Positions 45,893 through 63,172 are shown, counted from the first letter of the stretch. The stretch is DNA of 64,000 nucleotides from Moniliella sp. 'wahieum' (GCA_003971905.1 RSEE01000008.1:1054001-1118000), one strand, 5' to 3'. Numbers and translations are program-made. Notes: a model not told the origin generated them from the sequence alone.

Positions 45893-46455
45893 CTCGCTTG
45901 AACCGGATCGGACCAACGACCTTGGGATCGTCGAGCCGGACGGGGCGGGTGCCCTGGACGACTTGGATCACCCCATCGCAAGCCAAAGCGAGCGCGGCGG
46001 AACGAACGACGGGCAGGGCGGCGCGCCAATAGGGTGCATGGGCCAAGGCGGCCGAGATGGCCACATGCTCCTCCCCTCGTTCTTCCTCCCCGACCCCCCG
46101 AGGCAGAAGCAGAAGGCGAACTCTCCTGCGCGCCGGACCCGGACCCGTTCCATCCCGCCCCCGATTCTGCCGAATCGAGCGCCAGCGCACCGTCCATCCC
46201 TTCCGTCTCACTTACAGTCATGGGCGCCGAGGCCGGCGTGTCTCCGCCCAAAGAGCTGCTCGAGACAAAAAGCAACTGGGCTGGGCAGAGCCAGAAGAAC
46301 CAGCGCTGTGATTGTTCGAGTTGGAAGATCCTTCTTCCCCAGACCCCGATGAGCCAGATCCGCCGCCGCCGCCTCCGCCAGAGCCGGAGCCAGAGGCAGA
46401 GCCAGAGCCGGAGCCAGAGGCAGAGCCAGAGCCGGAGCCAGAGCCAGAGCCAAGA

Positions 46456-46492
<37 letters not shown>

Positions 46493-48213
46493 CAGAACCA
46501 GAGCCAGAGTTGGACCTCGAGCCCGAGTTGGAGCCCAAGCCGGAACCCGAGCTGGAACCTGACCCGGAAGCAGAGATGGATCCGTTGGAGCGACCGTCAG
46601 GCACGTGGCTGGGGCAGAGTAGGCCAAGGAGGAGGCGTACGGCGAGGTGGAGCGAAGCGAGTGGTGATGTAGGAGAGACGTCATTAGGTTCAAGGAACGC
46701 AGGTGCTCCGGTGGGAGCTCGTGGTTGGAATCGATCGGTCGAGTCAATTGATGCAAAGCCGGGCGGGGTGCGGCGGCTTGTTGCTGAACAGCTTGGTGGT
46801 GAGATAGGTCGGCAACCAACGCGGAGCTGGCGAGCGGGTCAACCGGATGAGCGGACAGCTGTTGCTCCGTATGCCCGTTCCCGTCCACACAAGAGGCAAA
46901 GGCAGTTGAGGAGGAAGACTGGGACGGGAAGGAAGGGGTAGCTGCTTCCACTTCCCCTCTACATAGCTGACCATCCTCCTGCCCCGAACCCGAGAGTGGC
47001 GACGGATCAGTGGGATCTTCCGACTCGTGCTCCGAATCTTGGTCCGACACATTACCTGAATCCCCAGCTTCGTCCGACCGCGCCGCCGCTTCATCCGCCG
47101 CATCCGCGTCCGCACGCAGCACATCCGGCGCATACGTGGAGGCATACTCGTCCGCACTCAGAGTGGGATGGGAGGAGGCAGAAGGGTAAGCGTAGGGTGA
47201 AGAATCGTGTTGGCCGACAACAGGCACACTGTTCTCGGGTTCAACAGATGAAGAGGTGGTGCGGCTGGATGCACCGTCAATTGTAGCGCAGGGCACCGCC
47301 AACTGACCATCCACACCTGTCGTATCCGTCGCATCCGTCACATCCGTCACATCCGTCGTATCTGTCGCAGGCGGGGCAGCATGCGAGTTGGGCGCCACAT
47401 GACAACGGCGAGGATGGTGGTTAAAGGGAGTGGGGCCATGAGCGTGGGCGTTGGTGTGGACGTGGACGTGGGCATGGGAAGTAGGCTTCATGGGAGGGAC
47501 GAAGAACCCGACGATCCGCCGGAGCCTGATCCTGATCCCAAACCCGAACCCGAACCCGGGCCAACAGCAGACTCACCAGACCCAGCCGCCAAACTACTCC
47601 CGGTCGACCGGGCCCCACCCGATCCCGATCCCGATCCCGATCCCGAGCCAGTTCGAAGGGCTGGGTCGGTGCCGGCGGAGAAGGTTGGGAGTGGAGAGGC
47701 AGGTTGCTCGACGGGTCTTTTCTCCCGCTCTGTAAGGAAGGCAAGACGGGCAACGTCCGAGGGGCAGATACTGTGCCTCCTGGGTTGCGCTAACAACGTC
47801 TTGATGGCTGCCGTCACCTCCTCCTGGGACGGAAGCGAAATCTGCTCCACTGGCGGCCACGGGTACGCAGGCGGCCACGGAGCGGAGGATGGTCTTCCGG
47901 CGGGCGGGATGCCGCACGGTTGGCCACGGTATGCGATGAGGAGAGGCGAGCAGATCGGCAGGGGGGGCAGCCGAGCCGGAGTGGGCCTATACGAGCGCCC
48001 AGGCGGGTTGGTCCGACCAGCGCTGGCGGGGCAGAAGAGGGCACAGGTGTGGACCGCTGCGGTGCTGGCACGGCTGGGAAGAGTACCGGAGCGGTCGTGG
48101 GACGCCGGACGGTTGGAGGGCAGGTCGCGCAACCGGCGAGGGGGGCGGGTACGGTGGCGTTGGGGCCAGGCACCCTGGTGGAGGAGGGAGTGGTGAATTG
48201 GGCTGGTACTCAT
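45893..48213 (-). CDS. DUF3253 winged-helix protein split by a long low-complexity insert
   Basis: The two halves of a DUF3253-type domain lie about 1.7 kb apart. The first half near 47830-47740 reads [17 protein letters not shown] then ICPSDVARL. The second half near 46070-45895 reads [35 protein letters not shown] and GPIRFKRG. In bacterial members, 'CPSEVAR' and 'WRxLMxxVR...GxIxVTQxGxxVDPxxxxGPIRL' are contiguous within about 75 residues. Here roughly 560 codons intervene: a Gly/Ser repeat, a His-rich block ([14 protein letters not shown]), an Asp/Thr repeat ([13 protein letters not shown]), acidic/Ser stretches, and a long Gly-Ser run encoded by a GCCAGA-type hexamer repeat (about 46375-46530). 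A GTAAGT donor at 45892 leads to an unresolved last exon. The start (ATG 48213) is tentative since the frame is open further upstream. Function unknown; the fold suggests nucleic-acid binding. Confidence 0.6.
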
Positions 48214-50516
48214 TGGAAAAGGACCAGGAGGACGGGGTGGGAGCGGTGGTGGGGATGGTGGCGTGGGCGTGGGCGCTGTTCGCGACAGGCGGAGCGGGAG
48301 CAGTGGCGCCAGAGACAGAGGGAGAGGAAGAGGGAGAGGCTGAGGCGTGCGGAGGCGAGAGGGCGCGAGATCGGTGGCTGCGGGTGCGCCGGTTGCGTGC
48401 ACGCGGGGGTGGGGTGGAAGAAGGGGCAGGCGGGGCGCGGGGCAGGCAGGTGGGTGCGTGGAATGGCAGAGGAAGGGTTGAGGGAGGGGGCAGGGGCGCG
48501 GGTCAGGTGTGATGAGCGGGGCGGGTGCGGAGAGGCGGAGGGCCAGTGGCGCAGCAGCTGCCCATGGAGGAAGCGATGCTGGGGCGGGGCAGCGGGGGTA
48601 GTAGGGCAGGGGAGGGAAAGGGGAAGGAATCACGCTCTCGAAGGGCAGGCGATGGGACCTGTTTCTTCCGGCACGGGGGGAGCTCCTAGAGTAGTAGGAG
48701 GGAGGGGCACAAAGTGGGGGGCAGACGGAGCACGCGACACGGTGGCAGCCGAGTGAGGCGGAGGGAAGGGAGGGAAGGGAGGAAGGGGAGGGAAGTGGAG
48801 GGAAGTGGAGGAAGTGGAGGAAGTGGAGGGAAGTGGAGGGAGTGGAGGGAAGTGGAGGGAAGTGGAGAAAGTGGAGAGAAGTGGAGAGAAGCGGAAGGCG
48901 GCGGGAAGAAAGGCGAAGAGAATAGGTGGGGAGAAGAGCGCAGAGAAAAGCGCAACGAAAAGCGCAGAGGAGCGAGGCGAGTGAGGGCGAAGACTTGCGC
49001 TGGAAGCACAACAGCAGACAGCTCGGACGCGAGTCCAGCTGCCAGGGCAGGCGAGCCAAGCGGAGCCAAGCCGAGCCAAGCCAGGAGGCGAGGTCGTGGT
49101 GGCAAAAAGAAGAAGCCGCTGGCCACGCCTGCCGTCTTGGCCTCCTCTCCGATGCCACGCAGCATATAATAATGACCAACACCCGCTCTGCTCTCCTCGA
49201 CCCGCCTGCAGCCAGCCCTCTCGGGGCTCTGGCGCCAGCGGGTGCCACCAGTACCCAGTACGCTCCCCGGGTGCTCCCAGGTGCGACCGCACGCTGCCCC
49301 CCCCCGCGCTTCCCGCGCGCCACATGTCTCTCCCGCGCTCCGAGGCGTGAGGAGTGCACTGCCCCCTGCTGTCCCGATCCCCAACGATGGTCCGACAAGG
49401 GTTCCCTGCTCGCATCCGAGACATTATAATCCGATACACTCCCGCCATGCCGCTACGTCTGGCGCTCCGATGGCCCATCAGTGAAATTACTATCCCTCGA
49501 ACATAACTGTGACATGTGATGCATGCTGCATCGGTCGTGTGACGGCCACCGCAAATCGCCCTTGTGATGCCTTGTTGTGCCATGCGTGCTCACTATATAG
49601 CTCACTAGCTTCAAGCTTCACTAGCTTCACTAGCACTGAGTACTCAACTGAGTACCGACTACTGACTACTGACTACTGCGTGCGCCTGGCCACCACATGG
49701 CTGGCCTCTTTGGGCCCGCCGCACATGGGGCGGCAGCTGCGTAGCTACTAGTTCCATGGGCGAGGAGGAGCGGCAGCTGTGCCGCGCTCCCCTTCGTCCC
49801 ATCCGCCTGCAACGTGGCATGAAACCCGCTGTGGTGTCCTCCAGCGCTCATCTCATCGACATCTCAGTCGATCTCAGATCTCATCCATCTCATCTTCCCT
49901 CGTACGACGCGGATGAGAGATTGGAGATTGAAAGATCGCGTTGGGAAGTGCCTCCTAGATCCCTCTCCACAACCTCTCCCGCGTGGAGTGGCCTAAGTGC
50001 GTCCTTTTCCCCGCAAGCGCACTGGGGCGTCCCAACCAACACACACCTGTCCTACGTACTTTGTTTCCCCGTCTGCCACAGTGAATGGACAAGAGAGGGA
50101 CCGAGCGAGGTTGGGTTAGGCCGGAGGCTGGATCGGTAGTCAGAAAATACAAGGGAACGGGGGGACGGGAGAACGGGGAACGGGGGAAAGGGGGCGAGGG
50201 GGAAATGGGAGGGAAGGAGAGAAAGATTGGGGTTCTGCGGTTGTGTTGGGGGGTTGGGGGAGAGCTGTTGAACGTTGATGCAAGGGTATGGGGCTGCAAT
50301 GAAACGCAAACGAATGGAAGGGGGTGAGGGGTGGGGGGGGGAAAGTGCCGAGCCCTCAAGGCGAGGGTTCAAGAGGGGGATTGAGATAAGTAGGAGGTAA
50401 GAGGTAAGAGGTAAGAGGTAAGCCGCCTAGGTAGGCGGTAGACGGGTAGGGAGGATCGAATACAGCGGGGTACGAGAGGAGCGAGACGACGGGGGCACCG
50501 CGAAACAAAACCAGCC
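48214..50516. other. Intergenic region with GA-rich minisatellite
   Basis: About 2.3 kb between the DUF3253 gene and the 3' end of the flippase gene. It holds the minisatellite at 48745-48905, ACTGAGT words near 49635-49654, AGCTTCAAGCTTCA near 49607, GTGACATGTGATGCATGC near 49510, GTTGAACGTT at 50267-50276, and a (GAGGTAA)n run at 50393-50421. No gene is supported. Confidence 0.45.
48745..48905. repeat. GGAAGTGGA-type minisatellite
   Basis: A purine-rich array built from imperfect GAAGTGGAG / GGAAGTGGAG units, 9-11 bp each, about 12-15 copies, preceded by GGGAAGGGAGG units. On the minus strand it is pyrimidine-rich, upstream of the DUF3253 gene. Confidence 0.85.
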
Positions 50517-53500
50517 TCACCTGTGATGCTGGTAGAACGAGTCGCGGTCAAACTCAAATGGCCCCGTGGAGAAGGAGGAGCTGATGTGCGGGTGGGCCGG
50601 GTTGGACCAAGTGGTGTGCGCGAGCCCAGGTCCAGGCGCGGTGCTGGACGCTGCAGGCGCAGAGGCGGGCTGCAGCGGCGGCATGGCCGCGCTCGGCTCG
50701 CTCGACCACACATCCATCTCCGTCTCGGGTAAGGCGGGGGGGGGGGCCCAAGGGCGCAGCGACCGTATCGAGCGGGTAGGACGCCAGGTGCGGCGCCAGG
50801 CCTCGGCCGGACAATGCACTACTCTCGCTGGGTCCGCGGACAAGCCCACTGCCGCCCGCTGGCGCATACGAGTCGGACGTGTACGTGCTGGACGCAAGCG
50901 AGGCGCCTCCTACCCTCGACCCTCGCTGGGCCACCGAGCCTACTGTGCTCGCTGCCCCAGCCGCTCGGCGCCAGTAGGCACCGTGGGCACAGGAGGCGCC
51001 TCTCCCCACATGCTTGAACCGATCATGGTACCTGCGCCCGGGGCTCACCGGCGTGGTGGGCGACGGAGGCGCCTCGTACGCTTCGTACTCAATCGGCGTC
51101 CCGCTCCGGTCCCCGGCTCGTTCCGAGACAAATCGGTCTTCGCCCGTATACGGGTACGTGTAGCTGTCGGTCCCGGCCTTGGTGGCGAACACATCGGGCT
51201 CGGCATCAATGAGCCGAATGTCCTTGTCGGTGCTCAGGTCGGCCGGCAGCGGGGCATCGGAGGCGGGTTGTCCATCCGGATCACCGACCCATACGCGTCA
51301 TCCACCAAGGTCAATGTGCTGCGTGTGTCATTGGCTTTCCACGCTGACGACGAAGGCGCAGGCGTCTCCCATGTAGCCTCCCGATCCCCTCCGGGCAGTG
51401 GCTTGATCGGGTCCAGCATCGGTCCACTGGTCATCGACAACCGGTCCCGCGTCCAGGCCGGGCCCAGACGATAGCCATCCACCAACTCGGCCAACGAGTC
51501 GCCCGAGCGGCGCGTCGGGTGGCGCGAGTGCCAGCCGACTGGCGGCGGTGGGTTTTCCAAGTCGGTCGCCAGGCTGTCGAGCGGCGGGGGGGAGGCCTCG
51601 GTCGCAGTACCCAGGCGGCGACGGCGGCGTTGGGCATGCCGTTCGTTCCGATGCGCCAGACCGAGGCGGTCTTTGAGATCGCCAGCCACCCACTGTTCCC
51701 GCACAATGTCGTCGTCGCCAGGGGAAAAGCAGATGCGCCAGGCATGGTACACAAATCGGGCAGCAGCGACGCGATCACCGTCAGTGCCAACGTGGCCCAG
51801 AACAGCACCGAGCCATACAGCCAATATGCCACATCGTCAAAGATAAACGAGTTGAACGCCGAATAGATCGCAGCAAAGATGAAAAAGGAAATCGAGCCCA
51901 CCTCAATTACCCAAAACAGCCACGTCCAGTAGTTGCTGATGATGGCCGCGACCAAATTGGCACAAGTCACCGCAGCGCCGGCGACCGTCATGCCAAATAG
52001 GTACATCCCACCCATGTCGTGCCCACTTGCATTGGCCACGGCAAAATTGTGAGCCATAGCCCAGGGGATGAAGAAGCACACGACCGACTGGTACACCGCG
52101 TCAAAGATCCACTCGAAAAAGATCCGACGTGTAGTAGGCACCGGTGATACCTTTGACGTAGGTCTCGGGGACAGCCAGCAGCGCCGTCGCGTTCACATCT
52201 TGGTCCAGGGCTCCGAGAATGATGCTGGGCAGGCTGGTAAAGATCAAATTGAACAACAAGACGAACGGGTAAGGGACGATAGGTGCCGTCAAACTCACTG
52301 TGCGTCCAGACAAAGACAAGAGGTCAGCCAACGCGCCAATGGCAGCACAGCCAACACAAAGCAGACAAAATCAAGAGAAACAAGGGGACGTACACCATGA
52401 GCTGGAACCAGGCCAGGACCAAGGTCCAAATCAGGTTCTTGAAGAAAAACACACAGTGCATCCGTGCGATACGCACCACGGACCAGTGGCCATGGACGAG
52501 GAGAAGACGGACGAGGAAGCGGAACTGGCCAACGGCATAGTCGGCCGACATGGCCGCCTGGGCCCCCTCGCGCCCGGCAATGCCTACACCGCAGTGTGCT
52601 TCTTGAATCATGGCCACATCGTTGGCTCCATCGCCAATGGCAAGGGTCATCGAACCGCGGCCCTGTTTGACCAGCCGTACCACTTGTGCCTTCTGAGCCG
52701 GCGATACACGGCAACACACTACCGCCTCACAGTTGGTGCTCAGCCCGAGGAACAACTCCTTGGTCTCCTTGTCCAACGCCCACTTGAGCGTCTCTCCGTC
52801 AATCACCACCGCAAACCATCCTTGGGAGCCGCGGTGGGAAGAGTGGGATCGCGAGGAGCCGCGCGCGTCGTCTTTCCGACCAAGATGGGTCGGCCTGCTG
52901 CGGCGACCTTGTCACAGGCAGCTTCAATCTGCGCTTTCGCCGCCACAGCCGAGTCGGAAGAGATGATAAAGATGTCCATGTCGGTCGAGAGCAAGTTGCA
53001 GCTGAACCCAATCTCGATCGCCGTCTGCAACTTGTCCCCGGTCAAGATCCACAGTTTGATCCCCGCCCGGCGCAACTGAGCAATCGCATCGGGCGCACCC
53101 TGTTGCAGCTTGTCTTCCAGCGCCGTTGCGCCCAGCAAATACAACCCTTCCTCAATCTCGGCCGCCGACGCATCCAGCTTATCGTCGCGGTCCGTCAACG
53201 CCGCTGCCGCCGCCGCATGGCCCACGGACCAAGCCGTGTACTCTTCCTCGGATAAGTACTTGTACGCCACACAAAGCGTACGCAGCCCCGCATTGGCAAA
53301 CGTTTCCAAGTCCTTGATGGTGCACGCCTTGAGTTCCGGATCGTGATCGAGGGCAAGGCGTTCGTAAATGACCGAGTCGGCTCCTTTGATCAGTAGGATG
53401 ATTCGCCGTGAGCCCGTCGTCTCGCGCAGAATGGTACTCATGCGCTTGCGCGTCGAATTGAACGCAAGTACCTGCAGCGGCTCGTACCGTTCGGTACGTC

Positions 53501-56436
53501 CTTGCACTTCAATCTCTACCGACTGCGTCGTGCGCTGGAGGAAGACACACCCCATGTCTCGCGCAGCCGCCACCAGCGCCGCTTCGTCCGGCGACTCGGC
53601 CTTGTACTCAATCTTGGTTCCAGACTTGTCCACAAGCGCTGTGTGGCAGAGTGCCAACGCACGGAAAAAGCGCAACGCATCGTCCTTTTCTTTCGCGCCC
53701 GTCTGCCCTGCCAGCGTACGCGCCAGCGGCGTGCTGACGATCGTCATCTGGTCCGGCTGGAGGTACTTGTTAGGGCAACCGTCGGTGAACACTTGCAACA
53801 TCGTCTGCTTGTCCTGCACCAATTTGGCCTCCTCTTCCTCCATGTCCTTCTCGGTGACCAGCTTGCCTTGGCGACGCAGCGAACCGACCATGGCCTCCGT
53901 CATGCCGTCCCCATACGCCACGCCGGCCACCGAACATTTCTTAAACTCCATCACGTTTTGCGTCAACGTGCCCGTCTTGTCTGAAAACACATACTCGATC
54001 TGCCCCAGATCGTCGGCAATGTTCCACGTCTTGGGCACACACGGATAATCCAGTGGTTCATAGTACATCTCCGCATCCCGATAGATAAACCACGCTTGAA
54101 TCGTCTTGACAATTTCGATCGAAATGTAGAGCGAAATGGGGACGATGTTCTGGAACGCAATCATGGTCGAGCTAGGTAAAGCAAATGGGTTAGTATATCC
54201 AACCAAAAAAAATGTCGGGCGCTTGCCGCCCCCCCCGCCTTCCCCCCAAAAAATACTCACAAGAAGAGGATGATGCCGTTGGCAGCAGGCGTGGAGCCGT
54301 AGAGGGAATTGCGTTCGTAGTAGGTGCGCGACGTATCCGTCTTGCCGCTAAACACGCCACCCAGGATGCCGCAGACAAGGCACATGAGAATGAGAATGAT
54401 AAAGTTGATCAGCACATTAAAGTTGGTCTCCTTTTCGATTTTCGACCGCTTGGACGGCGTCTCGCCCGAGTTGAGCATAATTTTCGTATCGGCGCCGGTA
54501 AACACGACCAGGCCCACAACCCAGCGGGTATTGCGCAACGTGCACCCGCGCAGCAGCAGCTCGTCAATCGTCACTGGTTCAATCTTGGTTTCGCCCGCCC
54601 CTTTGGCCGGGGGAGGGTCAAAGACAAAGGCTGGCTTGCCCGAGGAGGAGGCGCCGCTGGAGGTGGGCGTGTCGAGAGAAACACGCACCGGGGTGTACTC
54701 CAAGACAGCGTTGAACGCATACAAGTTGGGGTGCGGAGCTTCCACATCCACCACGAATCGCGCTCGCTCCAGGTCGGCCTCGGTCTGGATGCCTTGGGTT
54801 ACCTTGACAGCCCGGCGGGGTTTGAGGTTGGTTTCGCCGTCCAAGTTTTGGTTTCGACGTACGCCTGGCCATCCTCGTCCGACGTGGCCAACACAATCAT
54901 GTCGGCCGGCACCTCATTATCCTCCTGCAGCAAAACAAGGTCGCCCACCTCGATTTTTTTCCACAGCGTGCGTTCCCACGCCGCCGTGCCCGACACCTGA
55001 GTCGTTGGGTCCACCACCTCGGCCGGCGGGGCCGCCGTTGGGTCGACGGCGGTGGTGCTGGACCACGAGGGAGCCATATTCGTTGGCTCAAGAAGGTTGT
55101 GCCGGCTCTGTCCGGCATCGGGTGCGAACGCGCCATACGTCTCGTCCCGTTTCCTGTCCTGCTCCTCCGCTTCCTCGGCCGGCCCGGCCGCCGACAGTTG
55201 CTGGAGCGCTATTGGTTCCCCCTTGGCATATTCGGCGCGAAGCTTGCGCACTCCCTTGGAGGGTTTGGAGGTGGAGCGAGGACTGGAGAGACCCAACAGA
55301 CGGCGGAACCAGCCGCGTGCGTCAAGGGGTTGGTTGACGTTGCGCCATCCGGCGCCGAGGCGGGAGACCTGTTCGTTGTTTACTGTATTGTCGAGCAAAT
55401 GACGGCGGTAGTCCTCAATGCCGTCCTTGATGGCGGTGATGGCCAAGATGGCAACGAGCGGCAGCATCGAGATCTGCGGCACGGACGCGCCCGCGGTAAA
55501 CTCGACGCGCAATTGGAGAAAGATGAGGACGAGGAAATACGTTGGCAATGCGGCGAAATTGTTCAAACAGAAACTTGGGCAAAAAGGAAAGGGGTGTACT
55601 TGGCGGTGCGCACCTTGTTGCGCGCATACAGCGTGGGGCTCGCCGTGCTTGTTGAGCTCGCTGGCGGGGAGGGGGATGTTGACATAGACGCGTCTCCTGG
55701 CGGGCGGGGCCTTTCTCTTGGCCCGAGGGCTCGGTTCGTCCTTGGCGTCGGGCTCGGCGCCGTCGGCATCGGCGTCGGCGTCGGCTGCGGCCGAGGGGGG
55801 GCAGCAGGGTGCGGCTCGGGCGGCGGTTCGCAGATCCGACTCGCCCTCAACAAGCTCGACGGGGGGGAAGGTGGGCATGGGGTCGTGGGCGGTTTTGTGC
55901 GGGGCCGTGCGGCGGGAACGACGGGTGGAGAGCTTGGAGGCGACGCGGGAGAAGAACTGGGAGCCATGCTGGCGGCGCCGACGGGCTTTGGCCTGGTACC
56001 GGTCTTCGGACCGGTCGGCGGTCTGGAGGGACTCGGCATAGGAGTGGACGACGCGCAGGCGCAGGCCAGGGTCGGTGGTGGGGTCGTAGTCGGGCTGCTC
56101 GTGGGCGTCGCCGGCGACGAGGGCGTCCTGGTAGGCCTGGGCCAGCGGGCCGGGGGCGGGGTGGGGGCGGAGCGGGGAGGCGCCATGGGGGGTGGGCCAG
56201 GGGGCCAGGGGGGGGATGAAGAGGGCGCGGGAGATGGAGGGGAGAGGGAGAGGCAGAGGCAGAGGGAGATGGGAATGGAGAGGCAGATGGGGACAACGAG
56301 GCTGGAGATGGAGATGGCAATGGAGAGGATGCGAGTGGCGCCGCACGAGGCGAGGAGCGGCTGTGGCTGCCACCGGCGGGCGATGGCTGGCGTCTGGCCT
56401 CAGGTGTGGCGGGTGAGGGTGCGGTGGGTGATGCAT
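50517..56436 (-). CDS. P4-ATPase phospholipid flippase, Dnf1/2-like
   Basis: Membrane pump that moves phospholipids to the cytosolic leaflet of the plasma membrane or endosomes. The N-terminal cytosolic part ends with [19 protein letters not shown], then [13 protein letters not shown] and [12 protein letters not shown]. Other motifs are [14 protein letters not shown], the actuator motif [12 protein letters not shown] (near 54830), [15 protein letters not shown] (P4 'PISL' membrane motif, near 54130), and the phosphorylation site [15 protein letters not shown] (near 53970). [32 protein letters not shown] and [16 protein letters not shown] (near 52610) complete the ATPase core. The C-terminal helices include [18 protein letters not shown]. 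The tail ends [13 protein letters not shown] at 50517. Total about 1,650 residues, normal for this subgroup. At least two introns and several one-base frame changes occur (for instance near 52812, where one added G restores the frame). ATG 56436 is a tentative start. AACGTTCAAC lies 225 and 297 nt upstream. Confidence 0.93.
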
Positions 56437-57258
56437 GATGGGTGCAGCGCGGCAGCGTGGATGCGGGTGGCACGGGGGCAGTGGGGGGGTGGAAGCCCGG
56501 CGGCCACGCAGGGGGTACTGCGGCGCGTCCGCGGCGGTGCGTGCTTGAGCTTGACGCGTGACGCTCTCCTTGCTGCTTGCTCCTTGCTGGGCCCTTAGGC
56601 CTAAGGCCTAAGGCCTAACCCTTACTCAGCCGCCAGATCTTCCGGCGACAAGTGTAGTGAACGTTCAACACGAGTCACTAGTCCAACGTGCCCCCCGCGA
56701 CCGCTCCCGCCCCCACCCCCAACCCCCAAACAAACGTTCAACACGACGCACGCGTGGCACACTGCCGCCCTGCCGGCATGCCGGCATGCCGCGCCGCCCC
56801 CTCGCGCGTCGCTGCTCCGCAGACTCCACCCCTCCACCGCCCCCACCCCCGCACCACGCCACTGTCCCACCCCACCCCATCCGCTGCTCCGCGCGCAACG
56901 CCCCGTCACGTGCCCTGTCACGTGCCCCCCTGCAGCATCAGCATACTCATCCTCATCCTCATGGCTCGCTCCAGCCCGTCTCTCCAAGCGACCCGCCGCA
57001 TGGGCAGACTATGGGCACGTCGTCTACGGCCGCTCACGGCGCCCTCCCGAGGGGTGGGGTAGCTCAAAACAGAGGAAATGGGGTGCTAGCTCAAAACAGA
57101 GGAAATGTAGAAAAGGGGCGTGCAAGGCCAAGGTGCCCCGCCCCGGCCATGACGGCTTGCCCTGAGGTACAGCCGAGAGCGGGGAGAACGAGTAGAGTAA
57201 GAGTAAGGGTAGGAGTAGAGCAGAGCAGAGCAGAAAGAGATGCTCTACCACGTCAGCG
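56437..57258. promoter_or_regulatory. Flippase promoter region with repeated elements
   Basis: Between the KIN1 3' end and the flippase start, both minus. It contains an AGGCCTA x3 tandem at about 56597-56617, and AACGTTCAACACGA words at 56661 and 56733. A GGAAATG-containing duplication (GCTCAAAACAGAGGAAATG, about 57061-57108) lies near the 3' end of KIN1. Confidence 0.5.
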
Positions 57259-61934
<4,676 letters not shown>

Positions 61935-63172
61935 GGCGGGTGGGGGAGGGGGAGGGGGTGGGGGTGGGGGTGGAGATGGAGGTGGAGGTGAAGATGGAGA
62001 CGGAGATGGAGGTGGAGATGCGATGGAGATGCGATGGGAGGCGATGAGATGAGATGACCAATGCGATGTCTGCGCCCCACTTGGCTGGGCGCTGGGCGGG
62101 GAGGGCTGGCGGGCGCTGGCGGGCGCTGGCTGGCGCGGGTGGGCTAGGGTTGGCGCATGGCATGTGCCACGTCAGCGCGCAGGGCCGCGCATGCAGCATG
62201 CAGTGGGCGATGCGCAGCCCTGCGCGGGGGCGGGTGGTTCCGCCGGCCGTTCCGCCTGGTGAACGTTTCACACGACTCGTGCGCTGCCATCGATCAGCAC
62301 GATCCGTGTGTGCTGCGGCGGCGGGGGTCGATCTGGCGGGCGATGGGTGAGGATCGCTGGTGGCTGATCGTTCAGTTCGCTTTGCTCCCAGCCGCAAAGA
62401 TGCTCGGCCTCCCTCTCCCAACTGCCACAGCCCCACGCCTCTGCTCTGCCCCCCGCCAGCACCCTGGCCCAGCCACACCCCCCGCCAGCGCACCACGCCC
62501 ATAGCCCAGCCAGCCCCCAAACCCACCCCAGCGCCCGACAAGCGATACAGAACGGCGCTGCGAACTCAACCCCAACGCACACAGCACCAAACACACAATA
62601 ATCCATCAACATACACTAACACCACTGGAGGCACCATGCGGTGGGGGATGCGGAGCGCAACGGATACTACTACTCGTGCCGCATCAACAAAACAGAGCAA
62701 CAACGAGCATTAAACGGGTGCGTGGGGAGGGCGATCAAAAGGAATATGATGAAGATGAGGATGAGGATGAGGATGAAGATGATGATGGAAATGACGGTCG
62801 AGATGATGAAGAGCGCCGGATGGCGACGGTCGACCGTCGATACATGGTGGGGACGATGATCAAGATGGTGGGGTGGTGTGGTTTGGGTACGAGAGACAAC
62901 AACTTGAGAGCTTTTTTTTCTAGAGTTTCAACGAAGGATAGCGGTTCAAGTAGGCGGTTGGTTGAAGTAGAGGCGCACAGAAAGAAGGACAAGACAAGGG
63001 CGGGCACGACGTGCACAGCCCATCCAAACAAGAAACAACAGGGGGGGCAAGCGGCGAGCCAACCCGCAAGAACGCCACGGAGACAGACGCCCCCCTCCAT
63101 CCGGAAAGAAACAGAGGGCGGGGGGGGGACAACGCTCGCGCCGCAGCAGCGCGACAAGCGGCCTGCGACGGA
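61935..63172. promoter_or_regulatory. KIN1 promoter and Sfp1-like 3' flank
   Basis: Holds a (GGTGGAGAT)n-type simple repeat (about 61940-62035), GGCGGGCGCT repeats near 62108-62130, the telobox TAGGGTT at 62145-62151, and GTGAACGTTTCACACGAC near 62260. A GATGAGG-type repeat lies near 62750-62790. No additional gene is supported. Confidence 0.45.

Noticed and set aside
45146-45901. 251-codon plus-strand open frame starting MYAGAATASVLLEAV
   Set aside because: No domain signal, composition changes to Arg/Thr/His-rich filler, and its 3' end runs antisense to the DUF3253 gene. Open frames of this length occur by chance in such GC-rich DNA.
48214-49398. Upstream extension of the DUF3253 frame to an ATG at 49398
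   Set aside because: The frame is open but passes through the GGAAGTGGA minisatellite and encodes Leu/Ser/Pro filler; probably 5' untranslated DNA.
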